This document shows positions 6,717 to 16,710 of a DNA stretch of 40,007 bases, piece by piece. Numbering within the stretch: the stretch's first letter is position 1; each line of letters begins with the position of its first letter. Source of the stretch: JAAFHN01 sp031421855 (GTDB taxonomy: Bacteria > Pseudomonadota > Gammaproteobacteria > Burkholderiales > Burkholderiaceae_C). The notes beneath the pieces are model-generated. The model saw nothing but the letters and a program-made list of their open reading frames with translations. It was not told the origin of the DNA and ran no database searches. The translations under genes were made by a program, and so were the position numbers. The stretch is from contig JANOPN010000126.1 in the NCBI GenBank assembly GCA_031421855.1, forward strand, positions 1-40,007. Direction: 5' to 3'.

Positions 6717-9647
6717 TCAATGGAAATTGGAATCAGTCAGGTTCAGGTCGAGGGCATCCCACAAAGCGTTGACGGCCGCGCGCTGCGCGACCCAATCGGC
6801 GGGGTCAAGCCGCATGCTTTGCTCGTCGAGCCTGGCCGCATGTTGGCGGTGGCGAAATTGGCGATACGCGTTCGCCGCGTCAACGCCAATGCTGGTGGGC
6901 AACAAGCCACTTGCCTGGGCATGCTCTAGCAAGGCGATATTGCCCACGTTGGCAAGCAGTTTGGCGTCTACGCCGGCACTTGTGAGCACGAGGCACTGCA
7001 CCGCAAACTCAACATCAATCATGCCGCCGGGGCTTTGTTTGAGGTCGAACACATCAGACGTCAGCTTGTGTGCACGGCGCATGCGGGCGCGCATGTCGGC
7101 GATTTCGGCCTTGAGTGCGAGCGCGTCGCGTGCGCTGCACAACACGGCAGCTCGCGTGGCATCAAACCGCGCCCGAAGCGACGCGCCGCCCAAAACCACG
7201 CGCGCGCGGGTGATGGCTTGGTGCTCCCATGTCCAAGCGGTGTTGCTGCCACGCTGCGACTGATACTGCTCAAACGAATCGATGTGCGTGACCAGCAAAC
7301 CGGCGCTGCCATTGGGCCTCAAGGCGGTGTCGATCTCGTACAGGTCGCCCTGCGCGGTCTTGGTGGTGAGCCAGTTGATGAGCTTTTTGGCCAACGCGGC
7401 ATAGCACTCTTGGGCGCGTTCGTGCGGGTCGTCGTGGATGAAAACCACGTCCAAGTCTCCGCCGTAGCCCAACTCCTTGCCACCGAGCTTGCCGTAAGCG
7501 ACGATGGCCAGCTGGGCCTGCGGCTGGTGCGCGCGGCTTGAGCCTGAGGCGACCCAAGTTGACCAAATCCAATCGAGCGAGGTTTTGAGCACGCTGTCGG
7601 CCAATGCGCTTAAATCGTCGGCCACTTGCTCAACGCTCAGGTGGCCGTTAACGTCGCGGGCCAAAATTCGAAACGCGTGGGCGTGCTGGGCTCTGCGCAG
7701 CAAGTTCATCAACGACTCTTCGTCTGCTTCAGCGCCTTGCTGCAACGCGGCATGGCGGTTGTTGAGCTCTGCCTCGAAAGCAGCTCGGTCAAAGCGCTGG
7801 TGCATCCAGTGGTCGCTGGCCAACTCGTCGACCACGCCAGGGTGCTCGCTCAGGTACCGAGCCGCCCACCGAGAACTGGCCAATATTTTCAAGAGTCGCT
7901 CATGCACGGGCGCTCGCTCGACCAAAAGCGCCAAGTAGCTTTCGCGGCGAAGCAACGGGTCCAGCCAGTCGATGAATCGCAGCGCCGCCGCCTCACTACA
8001 GCGCGCGTCGCGAACGCCGGTCGCAGTGCGCACCACCAGGCTTCGCAGGCGCTGGTCGTTGGCCTCGCTCAACAAGCGCCGTTTGGGGCTAGCCGCCAAA
8101 ACCTGCACCCGCTCGGCTAGCGCAACGCTAATGGCACTGAGCGCGGCGATGCCGGTGGCGTCGTCCCAGTCACCCGTGGCAAACGAGGACAAGGGTGCGC
8201 CAGGGCCGCTGCAACCTTTGCATTTGCCGTCAACATTGGCCTCAGGCGCAGCACCCAAAAGCGCATCAAACTCGCCCGCGACACATTCGCGGTGCTCGTC
8301 AAGCCGAGCGAGTAACGCGCAAACGCTGGCAAAACCCATTCGGCTGGCGATCCAGTGCAGGTCGGCGTCATCGTCAGGCAGGGTGTGGGTTTGCGCGTCG
8401 TCTAGGTATTGGATGTGATGTTCGAGCGTGCGCAAAAATCGATACGCTTGACTCAAGGCTTCGGTTTTTTCGGCATCAATCAAGTGGGCGGCGTGCAGAC
8501 GCTCAAGCCCCTTGAGGGTGGGCCGGGTTCGCAATTCGGGAAAATGCCCACCGCGAACCACTTGCAGCACTTGCACCAAAAATTCAACCTCTCGGATGCC
8601 GCCGCGCGCCAGCTTGACGTCGTGCGCACGGTGGGGTCGCCCTACCGCGCGGCGCGCGGCCTGCGCCCTGATCTGAGAGCGTAAATCGCGCAGGGCATCG
8701 AATACACGGTAATCAAGGTAGCGGCGGAACACAAACGGCATGACCAAATCGCGTAGCGCGCGCGCGTGGCTCGCCGACAAAACGGGGTAGATGACGCGAC
8801 TTTTGAGCCACGCGAACCGCTCCCACTCGCGCCCGCTCACCAGCAAATAGTCTTCAAGCGCACGCAGCGAACACGCGATCGGGCCAGAATTGCCGTGGGG
8901 TCGCAATGCCAAATCAACCCTGAATACAAAACCATGCTCGGTCACGTCGGCGATCCAAGACTGCAAACCTCGCGCGAGTTTGACAAAAAACTCGTGGTTT
9001 GAAATCGCACCAGAGCGATTGACACCCGCACCGGTGGTTTCGCCGTCGGCTTCGTACAAGTAGATCAAGTCGATGTCGCTCGACACATTGAGGCTGCGCG
9101 CGCCAAACTTACCCATGCCGACGATCCACATCTGAGCGATGTCGGCATGCAAGCCACCCGGCGTTTGGTTGAGCGGCGTGCCATGGCGCTCAGAGAGTTC
9201 TTGCATCAAGGCCGCTTGCGCGGTGGCCAACGCAAACTCGGCCAAATTGGTCATCGCGCCCGTGACGACCTCCAGCGGCACGGCATCACCCACATCCATC
9301 TCGCTCAGGCGCGCAACGACCAATTGGCGCATGACTCGCAGCGCCGACTGCGGACTTAGGCCTTCGTCTTTGAGAGCCTCAAACGCCGCAGTCCAACGCT
9401 GGGCTTGGCCTGCGCCGCTCGCCAAATGAACCACTTCGGGGTTGACGATGTCCCAGTACGACGCGTAGCGGCGCATGATGCGCGCCGCAAAACGGGTGGG
9501 TGGCGTGGATGGGATGGCGCTGACTGTGACTGGGTCTGACGGGCTTGGGTGTGCCGTTAACGCAGGCTTCACATCAATAGCGACATGATCGGCGGGCGCG
9601 ATTCGTTGATCAGCCGTGATAATTGAAGATCGATTGCCTGTATCCAT
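6717..9647 (-). CDS. glnE: Bifunctional glutamine synthetase adenylyltransferase/deadenylylase
   Basis: About 976 residues from the chosen start. The enzyme adenylylates and deadenylylates glutamine synthetase in response to PII signalling. Two nucleotidyltransferase domains are seen: the N-terminal one with GMGKFGARSLNVSSDIDLIY (deadenylylating half) and the C-terminal one with AYGKLGGKELGYGGDLDVVF (adenylylating half), the G-D-x-D pairs being the metal-binding residues. The C-terminal helical domain ends ...DLNLTDSNFH. The frame stays open to 9785, but homology to other GlnE proteins starts near TPPTRFAARIMRRY, and the extension would overlap yhdP heavily. I therefore prefer ATG at 9647 (MDTGNRSS), which shares its CATG with the opposite-strand start at 9646; ATG at 9476 is too late because it would remove conserved sequence. 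Confidence 0.93.
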   Translation of the reverse strand: MDTGNRSSIITADQRIAPADHVAIDVKPALTAHPSPSDPVTVSAIPSTPPTRFAARIMRRYASYWDIVNPEVVHLASGAGQAQRWTAAFEALKDEGLSPQSALRVMRQLVVARLSEMDVGDAVPLEVVTGAMTNLAEFALATAQAALMQELSERHGTPLNQTPGGLHADIAQMWIVGMGKFGARSLNVSSDIDLIYLYEADGETTGAGVNRSGAISNHEFFVKLARGLQSWIADVTEHGFVFRVDLALRPHGNSGPIACSLRALEDYLLVSGREWERFAWLKSRVIYPVLSASHARALRDLVMPFVFRRYLDYRVFDALRDLRSQIRAQAARRAVGRPHRAHDVKLARGGIREVEFLVQVLQVVRGGHFPELRTRPTLKGLERLHAAHLIDAEKTEALSQAYRFLRTLEHHIQYLDDAQTHTLPDDDADLHWIASRMGFASVCALLARLDEHRECVAGEFDALLGAAPEANVDGKCKGCSGPGAPLSSFATGDWDDATGIAALSAISVALAERVQVLAASPKRRLLSEANDQRLRSLVVRTATGVRDARCSEAAALRFIDWLDPLLRRESYLALLVERAPVHERLLKILASSRWAARYLSEHPGVVDELASDHWMHQRFDRAAFEAELNNRHAALQQGAEADEESLMNLLRRAQHAHAFRILARDVNGHLSVEQVADDLSALADSVLKTSLDWIWSTWVASGSSRAHQPQAQLAIVAYGKLGGKELGYGGDLDVVFIHDDPHERAQECYAALAKKLINWLTTKTAQGDLYEIDTALRPNGSAGLLVTHIDSFEQYQSQRGSNTAWTWEHQAITRARVVLGGASLRARFDATRAAVLCSARDALALKAEIADMRARMRRAHKLTSDVFDLKQSPGGMIDVEFAVQCLVLTSAGVDAKLLANVGNIALLEHAQASGLLPTSIGVDAANAYRQFRHRQHAARLDEQSMRLDPADWVAQRAAVNALWDALDLNLTDSNFH

Positions 9648-12600
9648 GCCCAATTCCGTTATTCGTCCCTCGTTGTGGTTTCGCTTTTGGTGCGCCTTGG
9701 CGTCACTCATGTGGTGGTCCACCCTCGCGTTGGGCCTCGCATTTGCCATTGCCTGGGGCGCACTCCACACATTCATTGTGCCCAAGATCGGCGAACTGCG
9801 CCCGCGACTCGAGCATCAAGTCAGCCAAGCCATCGGCGTGACCGTGACGATTGGCGCGATTTCGGCCAAGTCAAGCGGCGTCTACTCCAACGTGAGCCTG
9901 ACCGATGTTGTGCTGTACGACGCTCAGTCACGCCCAGCACTCACCCTGCCAAGGGTGAGTGCGATGCTGTCGCCGCGTTCCATCTTGCAATTGGGCTTTG
10001 ACCAATTGGTCATTGACGCGCCCGTGCTCGACATTCGCCGCACCTCAAAAGGCCGCATCGAAATCGCTGGCATTGACTTCTCCGGCCCCAAACAAGGGGG
10101 CGACGACTCCAGCGCAGCCGATTGGCTTTTTTCGCAAGACGAGTTGGCACTCACCAACGGCGTGGTGCGCTGGACGGATGAGTTGCGTGGCCTTGAGCCG
10201 CTGGCCTTAAGTGGGGTGAACTTGGTCTCACGTAACCGGGGTTCAGCCCACGATTTGCGGCTTGACGCGACACCACCGCCGCAGTGGGGTGCCAAGTTCA
10301 GCGCTACGGGTAAATTCCGCGCACCACTCTTTGGCGGCGCACCGAGCGATTGGCGGCGCTGGCAAGGCAAGGCTTTTGTCGAATTTTCACGGGTGGAGAT
10401 CGCCAACTTGCGCGAGTTTCTACCGACCGATGTGGCCATTTCACAAGGCAGCGGCGCACTTCGGGCGTGGATTGACTTGGAGCAGGGCAACTTGACCGAA
10501 GCGACAGTTGACTTGGCAATGGTGGATGCCCGCGCCAAGTTGGGGCAGACCGCGCTGCCGCTGGCCTTGGCGAGACTGCAGGGGCGACTGGGCGGCAAAC
10601 ACCGCTCTGGCAAAGGCGAGCTGAATCTGCAGCAGGTGAAATTTGACACCGTTGATGGCATTCAGTGGCCAGCGGGGGACTTTCGGCTGAGCTGGCAATC
10701 AGAGCCCACCGCAAAGGCGAGCGAGTCCAAGCCCGCAACCTCCAGCGCTTCGATGGCGTTTGGCGGCTGGACCTTGCCCCAAAGCGCTGACACCGAGGGA
10801 GAATTCGCAATCGATGCCATCGAACTCGGTGCCGTTGCGCGGCTGGCAGCGCATTTGCCACTGCCCACACTGACCCAAGCATTGGTCTCGGACATGGCTC
10901 CGCAGGGGCGACTGGCGGGCGTGTCGGGCAAATGGCGCGGGCCAATCAGCGCACCGACCAGCTACACCGTCATTGGCAACGGGCAAGCCATGGCGCTTCA
11001 AGGCGCAACCCCGCACCAAGCCACCTACACGACGGTGGGCTTGGATTCGCTGCCGACCTCCATCACTTACACCGTACCGGGACGGCCCGGATTTAAGGGG
11101 CTGACGATTGCATTTGAAGCCAACCAAGCGGGCGGCAAAGCCACCGTCAACATCAACCAAGGCGAGTTGGTTTTACCCGGCGTTTTTGAAGAGCAACGCG
11201 TTCCCATCGACAGCTTGAGCACCCAGGCGCAGTGGCGAATCGACCCACCAACCGCGCAAGGTGCGCCTCGGGTCGAGGTCACGCTTGAGAAGTTCAAAGT
11301 AGCCAACACAGTATTGGCGGCCGATGCGCGAATGAAATGGCACACAAGCGACCCAACCAAGTCGCGAGGCAAAGCCGCTTTTCCGGGCGTCGTCGACATG
11401 CAAGGAAGTTTTTCGCGCATCGATGCGGGCCAGATCTGGCGATTTTTGCCCATGGGCATCTCCAAACCCGCCCGAGACTATGTGCGCGACTCCTTGCAGT
11501 CTGGCACGGCCAGCGACATGAAGTTTGTCGTCAAAGGCGACTTATTTAACATGCCCTTTGACAAACCTGAAGACGGCACGTTCTCAATCGTGGGGCCCGT
11601 CAAAGGCGTGAAATTTGCCTATGTGCCCAAAGGCTTCACGCCGCCCAATGGCCTGCCTTGGCCCGCGCTGACTCAATTGAGCGGCACGCTGGCGTTCAAA
11701 CAAACATCGCTTGCGATGAGCGGCGTGCAGTCCAAGTTTGATGGCCAAGCCAACTTGGCCGTGAGGGCCGACGCCAAGGTGCCCAACCTCACGAACAAGC
11801 TCACGGTTGAACTGATCGGCGACGTGCGGGGGCCTTTGAGCGAGATTTTGAACGTGGTGAACACCACGCCGCTGCTGGACATTACCAACAAAAGCCTGGC
11901 TAAAACCACTGGCACGGGCTCAGCCGACTTGCGCATGCGGCTGATGTTGCCCGTGTTTGGGCTGAGTAACTCCAAGGTGCTGGGCAGCGTCACGCTGGCG
12001 GGCAACGATGTCAGCATCAACCCCGAGACCCCCATGATGGCGGGCGCGCGTGGGGTGGTGACGTTCAGCGAAAACGGATTTGCCATCCCTCAAGCGCGAG
12101 CCACCATGCTGGGTGGCGAAGTTCGTTTTGAGGGCGGCATGCAGCGCGTCAACGCCGCTGGTGCGGCCATCAATCCTGCCAGCAGCTCGCCGCTGCTCGC
12201 GGGCCAAGACAGCGCGGTCGTCATTCGTGCGCAGGGCGTTGCAACGTCCGATGGACTCAAGCGAGAGCCCAATTTGGGCTTTTTGGCGCGGATTGCGGCC
12301 AATGCAAACGGCCAAGCAGCTTACAACGCCATGATTCGCATCCGCCGTGGCGTGGTCGAAACCCAAGTCAGCTCCGACTTGCGTGGCATGGCGCTCAAAC
12401 TGCCCGCACCCCTTGAAAAAGCGGCCGACTCCACACTGCCCCTTCGATACGAAAACACGCTGATTGCTTCGTCGCTGATCGACAAACCTTTGATGGACCA
12501 ACTGCGTGTCGACATCGGCACCGTGGCCCAGATTCACTACGAACGCGATGTCAGCGGGCCTGAGCCACGCGTGCTGCGCGGCTCGATTGGCGTGGGTGTA

Positions 12601-13983
12601 TCGCGCGAATCCATGCCAACCTTGCCCGACAGCGGCGTACAAGCCAACATTGATTTCGCCAAGCTCAACCTCGACGCATGGGAGCAAGCCCTGTCCAGCG
12701 CGTCAGGCGCGGCACTGGTGAGCCCAAGTGGCGGTGCCGGGCTTGCCTCACCAGCCGCTGGCGCTGGCGCAGCCCAAGGCTACTTACCCAACGTGATGGC
12801 AATTCGGGCACAGGATCTAACGGTGGGCGGGCGGCAATTGCGTAACATCGTCTTGGGCGGTACGCGCGATGGACAGGTGTGGCGCGCCAACTTGGACGCG
12901 GGCGAACTGAGCGGTTATGTCGAATACCGACAACCCAGTGGCAGCGGCGCGGGCCGCGTCTACGCGCGTTTGGCGCGATTGAGCATTGCCGCAGCTGCCG
13001 CCCGCGAGGTTGAGGAGTTACTTGACAAACAACCGGCGAATATTCCTGCGTTTGACATTGTGGTTGACGACTTTGAGCTCAAAGGCCGCCGCCTGGGTCG
13101 CCTCGAGGCCGAAGCCATCAACCGGGGCGCGGGTGCGATCACACGCGACGGTGGCGTTCGCGAATGGCGACTAACCAGACTCTCAGTTCAAATGCCCGAA
13201 GCCACCCTCACCGCACAGGGCAACTGGGCCGCGATCGCTGCCAGCGGCAATGTCCCCGCTGCCTCGAGTGGTGGCTTGCAAGTGCAGAAGTCCGAGCGAC
13301 GGCGAACCGTGATGAACCTCAAACTGGAATTGCGCGACAGCGGCGAGTTGCTCAAACGATTCGGCTTGGCTGATGTCATTCGTGGCGGCAAAGGGGCGAT
13401 CAACGGGCAAATCGCGTGGCTGGGTTCGCCGCTCGCGCTGGATTTCGCCAGCATGACCGGGCAGTTGAACCTCAACGTTGAAGCCGGTCAATTCTTGAAA
13501 GCCGATCCCGGCCTAGCCAAGCTGCTGGGGGTGTTGAGCCTGCAATCACTGCCGCGTCGCTTGAGTCTTGACTTTCGAGATGTGTTCTCGGAAGGGTTCA
13601 GCTTTGACTTCATTCGCGGCGATGCCAACATTGACACGGGTGTCGCGACCACGAATAACTTGCAAATGAAGGGTGTGAACGCCGCAGTGTTGATCGAAGG
13701 CAGCGCCGACATTGCACTCGAGACCCAAGACCTGTTGGTGCGTGTGGTGCCAGAAATCAACGCTGGAACCGCATCGCTGATTGCAACGGCCATCAACCCC
13801 GCGATCGGCCTGGGCACTTTTTTGGCGCAACTGGTGTTGCGCCGCCCGCTCATCATGGCCACCACGCAGAGTTTTGAGATCAAAGGCTCGTGGATTGACC
13901 CCAAAATCAGCAAGACAGACGCTCGTTTGCCCAAAGTAGATTCATCCAGCGTCGGCGCGGGTGATGCCCCGCCCGTGCGCTGA
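9646..13983 (+). CDS. YhdP family AsmA-like envelope protein (TIGR02099)
   Basis: A very large protein (1445 residues from ATG 9646). A single N-terminal membrane helix (FRFWCALASLMWWSTLALGLAF) is followed by a long periplasmic repeat-rich beta region, matching YhdP/TIGR02099 and the AsmA-like class thought to form lipid-transport grooves between inner and outer membranes. The C-terminal third (LLKRFGLADVIRGGKGAINGQIAWLGSPLAL through the NAGTASLIATAINPAIGLGTFLAQLVL stretch) is the AsmA-like C-terminal domain. It is longer than E. coli YhdP (about 1270). A GTG at 9616 in the same frame is an alternative start; neither has a clear Shine-Dalgarno sequence. Its stop overlaps the start of the sensor kinase (TGATG at 13981), so the two are cotranscribed and probably coupled, which may mean the kinase senses envelope state, though that is inference. 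Confidence 0.88.
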   Translation: MPNSVIRPSLWFRFWCALASLMWWSTLALGLAFAIAWGALHTFIVPKIGELRPRLEHQVSQAIGVTVTIGAISAKSSGVYSNVSLTDVVLYDAQSRPALTLPRVSAMLSPRSILQLGFDQLVIDAPVLDIRRTSKGRIEIAGIDFSGPKQGGDDSSAADWLFSQDELALTNGVVRWTDELRGLEPLALSGVNLVSRNRGSAHDLRLDATPPPQWGAKFSATGKFRAPLFGGAPSDWRRWQGKAFVEFSRVEIANLREFLPTDVAISQGSGALRAWIDLEQGNLTEATVDLAMVDARAKLGQTALPLALARLQGRLGGKHRSGKGELNLQQVKFDTVDGIQWPAGDFRLSWQSEPTAKASESKPATSSASMAFGGWTLPQSADTEGEFAIDAIELGAVARLAAHLPLPTLTQALVSDMAPQGRLAGVSGKWRGPISAPTSYTVIGNGQAMALQGATPHQATYTTVGLDSLPTSITYTVPGRPGFKGLTIAFEANQAGGKATVNINQGELVLPGVFEEQRVPIDSLSTQAQWRIDPPTAQGAPRVEVTLEKFKVANTVLAADARMKWHTSDPTKSRGKAAFPGVVDMQGSFSRIDAGQIWRFLPMGISKPARDYVRDSLQSGTASDMKFVVKGDLFNMPFDKPEDGTFSIVGPVKGVKFAYVPKGFTPPNGLPWPALTQLSGTLAFKQTSLAMSGVQSKFDGQANLAVRADAKVPNLTNKLTVELIGDVRGPLSEILNVVNTTPLLDITNKSLAKTTGTGSADLRMRLMLPVFGLSNSKVLGSVTLAGNDVSINPETPMMAGARGVVTFSENGFAIPQARATMLGGEVRFEGGMQRVNAAGAAINPASSSPLLAGQDSAVVIRAQGVATSDGLKREPNLGFLARIAANANGQAAYNAMIRIRRGVVETQVSSDLRGMALKLPAPLEKAADSTLPLRYENTLIASSLIDKPLMDQLRVDIGTVAQIHYERDVSGPEPRVLRGSIGVGVSRESMPTLPDSGVQANIDFAKLNLDAWEQALSSASGAALVSPSGGAGLASPAAGAGAAQGYLPNVMAIRAQDLTVGGRQLRNIVLGGTRDGQVWRANLDAGELSGYVEYRQPSGSGAGRVYARLARLSIAAAAAREVEELLDKQPANIPAFDIVVDDFELKGRRLGRLEAEAINRGAGAITRDGGVREWRLTRLSVQMPEATLTAQGNWAAIAASGNVPAASSGGLQVQKSERRRTVMNLKLELRDSGELLKRFGLADVIRGGKGAINGQIAWLGSPLALDFASMTGQLNLNVEAGQFLKADPGLAKLLGVLSLQSLPRRLSLDFRDVFSEGFSFDFIRGDANIDTGVATTNNLQMKGVNAAVLIEGSADIALETQDLLVRVVPEINAGTASLIATAINPAIGLGTFLAQLVLRRPLIMATTQSFEIKGSWIDPKISKTDARLPKVDSSSVGAGDAPPVR

Positions 13984-16079
13984 TGGACGCGACCGGCGTT
14001 GGCGTGCTGACGCTCATGCGGGCGAGTCGCCTGCGGCTGTGGCTGGCGCTGACGGCATTGGTGCTCATGGTGTTGGGGCTGCTGTTTTTTCTGGCGGGCC
14101 GCTACGAAGCCAGCCAGTGGCAAAGCCGTGCCGAGCACGATGCCACCGAGGCGGTGCAAGACGTGCGTGCTGGGTTGCTTCGCAACTTGCAAAATTTTCA
14201 GGCCACGCACACCGTTGGTCGCGAACCGAGCAAATGGCAAGACGAAGCCGCACGGCTGTTGTTGCAACACCGCGAACTAGTGGCCATTGAGTGGCGACAG
14301 GCAGACTTGCGGGTCACCGCCGCGTCGTATTCACCGTTTTGGGGCGCGCAAGTTGCGGCTGAGCGCCAGCGCCGCGAGACCTCGGCCGCGAGCGGCGAAA
14401 TTGCACCAACCTGCGCCGCAGCCTCGCGCCAATCGGCTGGCGCGTACTCGCCGTCTTACTTTTGGTCGTTGGGTGACGGCGTAGGCATGGAGGTGATGGA
14501 GGTCTGCATGCCGCTCGTGTTCGACGGTAAGTTAGCCGGCTACACCGTCGGGCTCTATGCCTTGCAAGCGATGTTGTCCGAGCTGGTCGCGCCCAGTTTG
14601 CTGCGCGGCCAGACTTTGGCGTTTACCGAGGCTGACGGCACCCGGCTGGCCCTGGTGGGCAACTCGCCCCGCGCGAGCTTGCGATTTGTTGCCACCCAGT
14701 TGCTTGACCTGCCCGGCAACACCTTGGTTGTGCGCGTGGAGCGGGGCCGCAATGATCCCGACGTGTTTCCCAACGTCGTCACCGCTTGGGTCAGCGGCTT
14801 GTCGATTGCCCTGCTCACGGTGCTGGCCTTGCTCTTGGTCGACATGCAACGTCGCCAGCGGGCCGAGAGTGAGCTGGCTCAGGCGCTGGCGTTTCGCAAG
14901 GCCATGGAAGACAGCCTGATCACGGGCCTGCGGGCTCGCGACTTGCAAGGTCGCATCACCTACGTCAACCCCGCGTTTTGTGACATGGTGGGCTACAGCG
15001 CCGACGAGTTGACTGGCGACACCGACAATGTGCCGTATTGGCCCCAAGAGCGCTCGCAGGAGTACCAGCGACGCCAGTCGCAGCGATTTGCCAGCGGCGA
15101 GTTGCTGAGCGGGAAGGCGCGCTCGGGCTTTGAGTCGGTCTTCATTCGCAGGCAAGGCCAGGCGTTTCCGGTGTTGATCATTGAGGCCCCATTGATCGAC
15201 GCCAAAGGCGAACACTCGGGCTGGATGAGCGCCGTGATTGACCTCAGCGAGAAGCGCCAAGCAGAAGAAATCGCCCGCGCCAGCGAAGAGCGCTTGCAGG
15301 CCGCTGCGCGGCTGGCCACGGTGGGCGAGATGGCATCGCTGCTCAGCCACGAGCTGAACCAGCCCTTGGCCGCGATTTCGAGCTATGCCCAAGGCGCTAT
15401 TAATGTAATAGCAACAAACTCAATGAATCCGGAGACCAAAGACCAAAAGGAGCCTGAAATAGTCACCACAGAGCTGATTTCGGACGCTTTGAAGCGCATT
15501 GCGGCACAAGCCGACCGAGCCGGCAAGGTCATTCGCTCGGTCAACGACTTTGTGCGTCGCCGCGAACGCCAGCGCGATGCCAGCGCGCCCGACGCCCTCA
15601 TTGACGCGGTCTTGCCTTTGGTGAGGCTGCATGCACACCAAGCCAGCGTTCAGGTGATGGTGTCGGTTAGCCCAGACTTGCCACCGGTTTGGTGTGACCG
15701 CACTTTGGTTGAGCAGGTGCTGCTCAACTTGGCGCGTAACGCCATTCAGGCCATGGACGTGGCGCAGGTCAGCAAACGCGTGCTCAAGATTAGCGCAGGC
15801 AAAGCCGAAGGGGCTTGGGTCGAGTTCCAAATCGCCGACACCGGGCTGGGCATCGACACCGAAACGGCGGCGCGCCTGTTCACGGCGTTTTTTACCACCA
15901 AAGCCGAAGGCATGGGCTTGGGCTTGAGTTTGTGCCGCACCGTGGTTGAGCAGCACGGCGGGGCTTTGCTGTTTGAGCCCAACCACCAACCCGGCGGTGA
16001 CGCAAGCAAGCCGGCCTCATCAGGAACCGTGTTCAAGTTCACGCTGCCAACCGAGCGCATGCTTGGCGATGCAGCGTAG
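13983..16079 (+). CDS. PAS-containing sensor histidine kinase (FixL/DctB-like)
   Basis: 698 residues. TM1 about 16-39 (WLALTALVLMVLGLLFF), an extracytoplasmic sensor about 40-262, TM2 about 266-290 (VSGLSIALLTVLALLLV), a short coil, a PAS domain about 305-425 (DLQGRITYVNPAFCDMVGYS), then the dimerisation helix with phospho-acceptor H456 in LLSHELNQPLAAISSY. The ATP-binding domain has LLNLARNAIQA (N box), DTGLGI (G1) and GMGLGLSL (G2). The stimulus is unknown. It partners the response regulator 9 bp downstream. Between the H-box helix and the second dimerisation helix lies copy B of the dispersed repeat, read in frame as INVIATNSMNPETKDQKEP, making the inter-helix loop longer than in relatives I remember. 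The frame continues intact through it, so the gene appears functional. Confidence 0.9.
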   Translation: MDATGVGVLTLMRASRLRLWLALTALVLMVLGLLFFLAGRYEASQWQSRAEHDATEAVQDVRAGLLRNLQNFQATHTVGREPSKWQDEAARLLLQHRELVAIEWRQADLRVTAASYSPFWGAQVAAERQRRETSAASGEIAPTCAAASRQSAGAYSPSYFWSLGDGVGMEVMEVCMPLVFDGKLAGYTVGLYALQAMLSELVAPSLLRGQTLAFTEADGTRLALVGNSPRASLRFVATQLLDLPGNTLVVRVERGRNDPDVFPNVVTAWVSGLSIALLTVLALLLVDMQRRQRAESELAQALAFRKAMEDSLITGLRARDLQGRITYVNPAFCDMVGYSADELTGDTDNVPYWPQERSQEYQRRQSQRFASGELLSGKARSGFESVFIRRQGQAFPVLIIEAPLIDAKGEHSGWMSAVIDLSEKRQAEEIARASEERLQAAARLATVGEMASLLSHELNQPLAAISSYAQGAINVIATNSMNPETKDQKEPEIVTTELISDALKRIAAQADRAGKVIRSVNDFVRRRERQRDASAPDALIDAVLPLVRLHAHQASVQVMVSVSPDLPPVWCDRTLVEQVLLNLARNAIQAMDVAQVSKRVLKISAGKAEGAWVEFQIADTGLGIDTETAARLFTAFFTTKAEGMGLGLSLCRTVVEQHGGALLFEPNHQPGGDASKPASSGTVFKFTLPTERMLGDAA
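15408..15447 (+). repeat. Dispersed 40-bp repeat, family 1, copy B, inside the histidine kinase gene
   Basis: Starts ATAGCAACAAACTCAATGAA and continues TCCGGAGACCAAAGACCAAA. Sense orientation, read in the frame ATA-GCA-ACA, giving IATNSMNPETKDQK. It falls in the loop between the two helices of the dimerisation domain and leaves the flanking H-box and second helix intact. Confidence 0.8.
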
Positions 16080-16088
16080 ACTGCGAAG

Positions 16089-16694
16089 ATGATCTACATC
16101 GTTGACGACGACACCGACGTGCGCGACGCCTTGGCTTGGCTGCTGCGGTCACGCCGGCACATCAGCGAGGGCTACGGCGACGCGCTTTCATTTGCTGAAC
16201 AAGTCAACCGCGGACTGCGAATCGACGAGCCCAGCTGTTTGTTGCTTGACGTGCGCATGCCCGGCATGAGCGGCTTGGCTCTCTTCGAGCATCTGCAGGC
16301 CGCACAGTTGCTGCAGCTGCTTCCGGTGATTTTTCTCACCGGCCACGCCGACGTGCCCACCGCAGTCGACACCGTCAAGCGCGGCGCTTTCGATTTTTGC
16401 GAGAAACCCTTTTCAAACAACGCCTTGGTCGACCGAGTCGAGCAAGCCCTGCTCGCATCGGCAAACGCGCTCGAGCTGCGCAAGGCCGCTCAAAAGCGCC
16501 AAGCCCTGTTGGCTGACCTCACCGAGCGTGAGCGCGACGTCATGCATTTGGTGCTGGAAGGTCTGCCCAACAAACTCGTCGCCGACCGCTTGGACATCAG
16601 CGTGCGCACCGTCGAAGTGCACCGCGCGCGCGTTTTTGACAAAATGGGCGTTCGCTCGGCTGTCGAGCTGGCCAATTTGATTGGCCCTAACTAA
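16089..16694 (+). CDS. FixJ/LuxR-type response regulator
   Basis: 201 residues. Receiver domain about 1-120 with the acidic pocket D6-D7-D8, phospho-acceptor D54 in LLLDVRMPGMSG, the conserved T in FLTGHAD and K in FCEKPF. A LuxR/FixJ winged HTH occupies about 135-195 (LTERERDVMHLVLEGLPNKLVADRL, then SVRTVEVHRARVFDKMG). It is the cognate regulator of the kinase 9 bp upstream. Targets are unknown; the flavodoxin-fold reductase immediately downstream (16 bp) may be cotranscribed. Confidence 0.93.
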   Translation: MIYIVDDDTDVRDALAWLLRSRRHISEGYGDALSFAEQVNRGLRIDEPSCLLLDVRMPGMSGLALFEHLQAAQLLQLLPVIFLTGHADVPTAVDTVKRGAFDFCEKPFSNNALVDRVEQALLASANALELRKAAQKRQALLADLTERERDVMHLVLEGLPNKLVADRLDISVRTVEVHRARVFDKMGVRSAVELANLIGPN

Positions 16695-16710
16695 ATTGAG
16701 GTGAATCGCT

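Noticed and set aside
9648..9785. Upstream extension of the glnE frame inside the YhdP-like gene
   Set aside because: It would overlap the signal-anchor coding part of the opposite gene and shows no similarity to GlnE N-termini as I know them.
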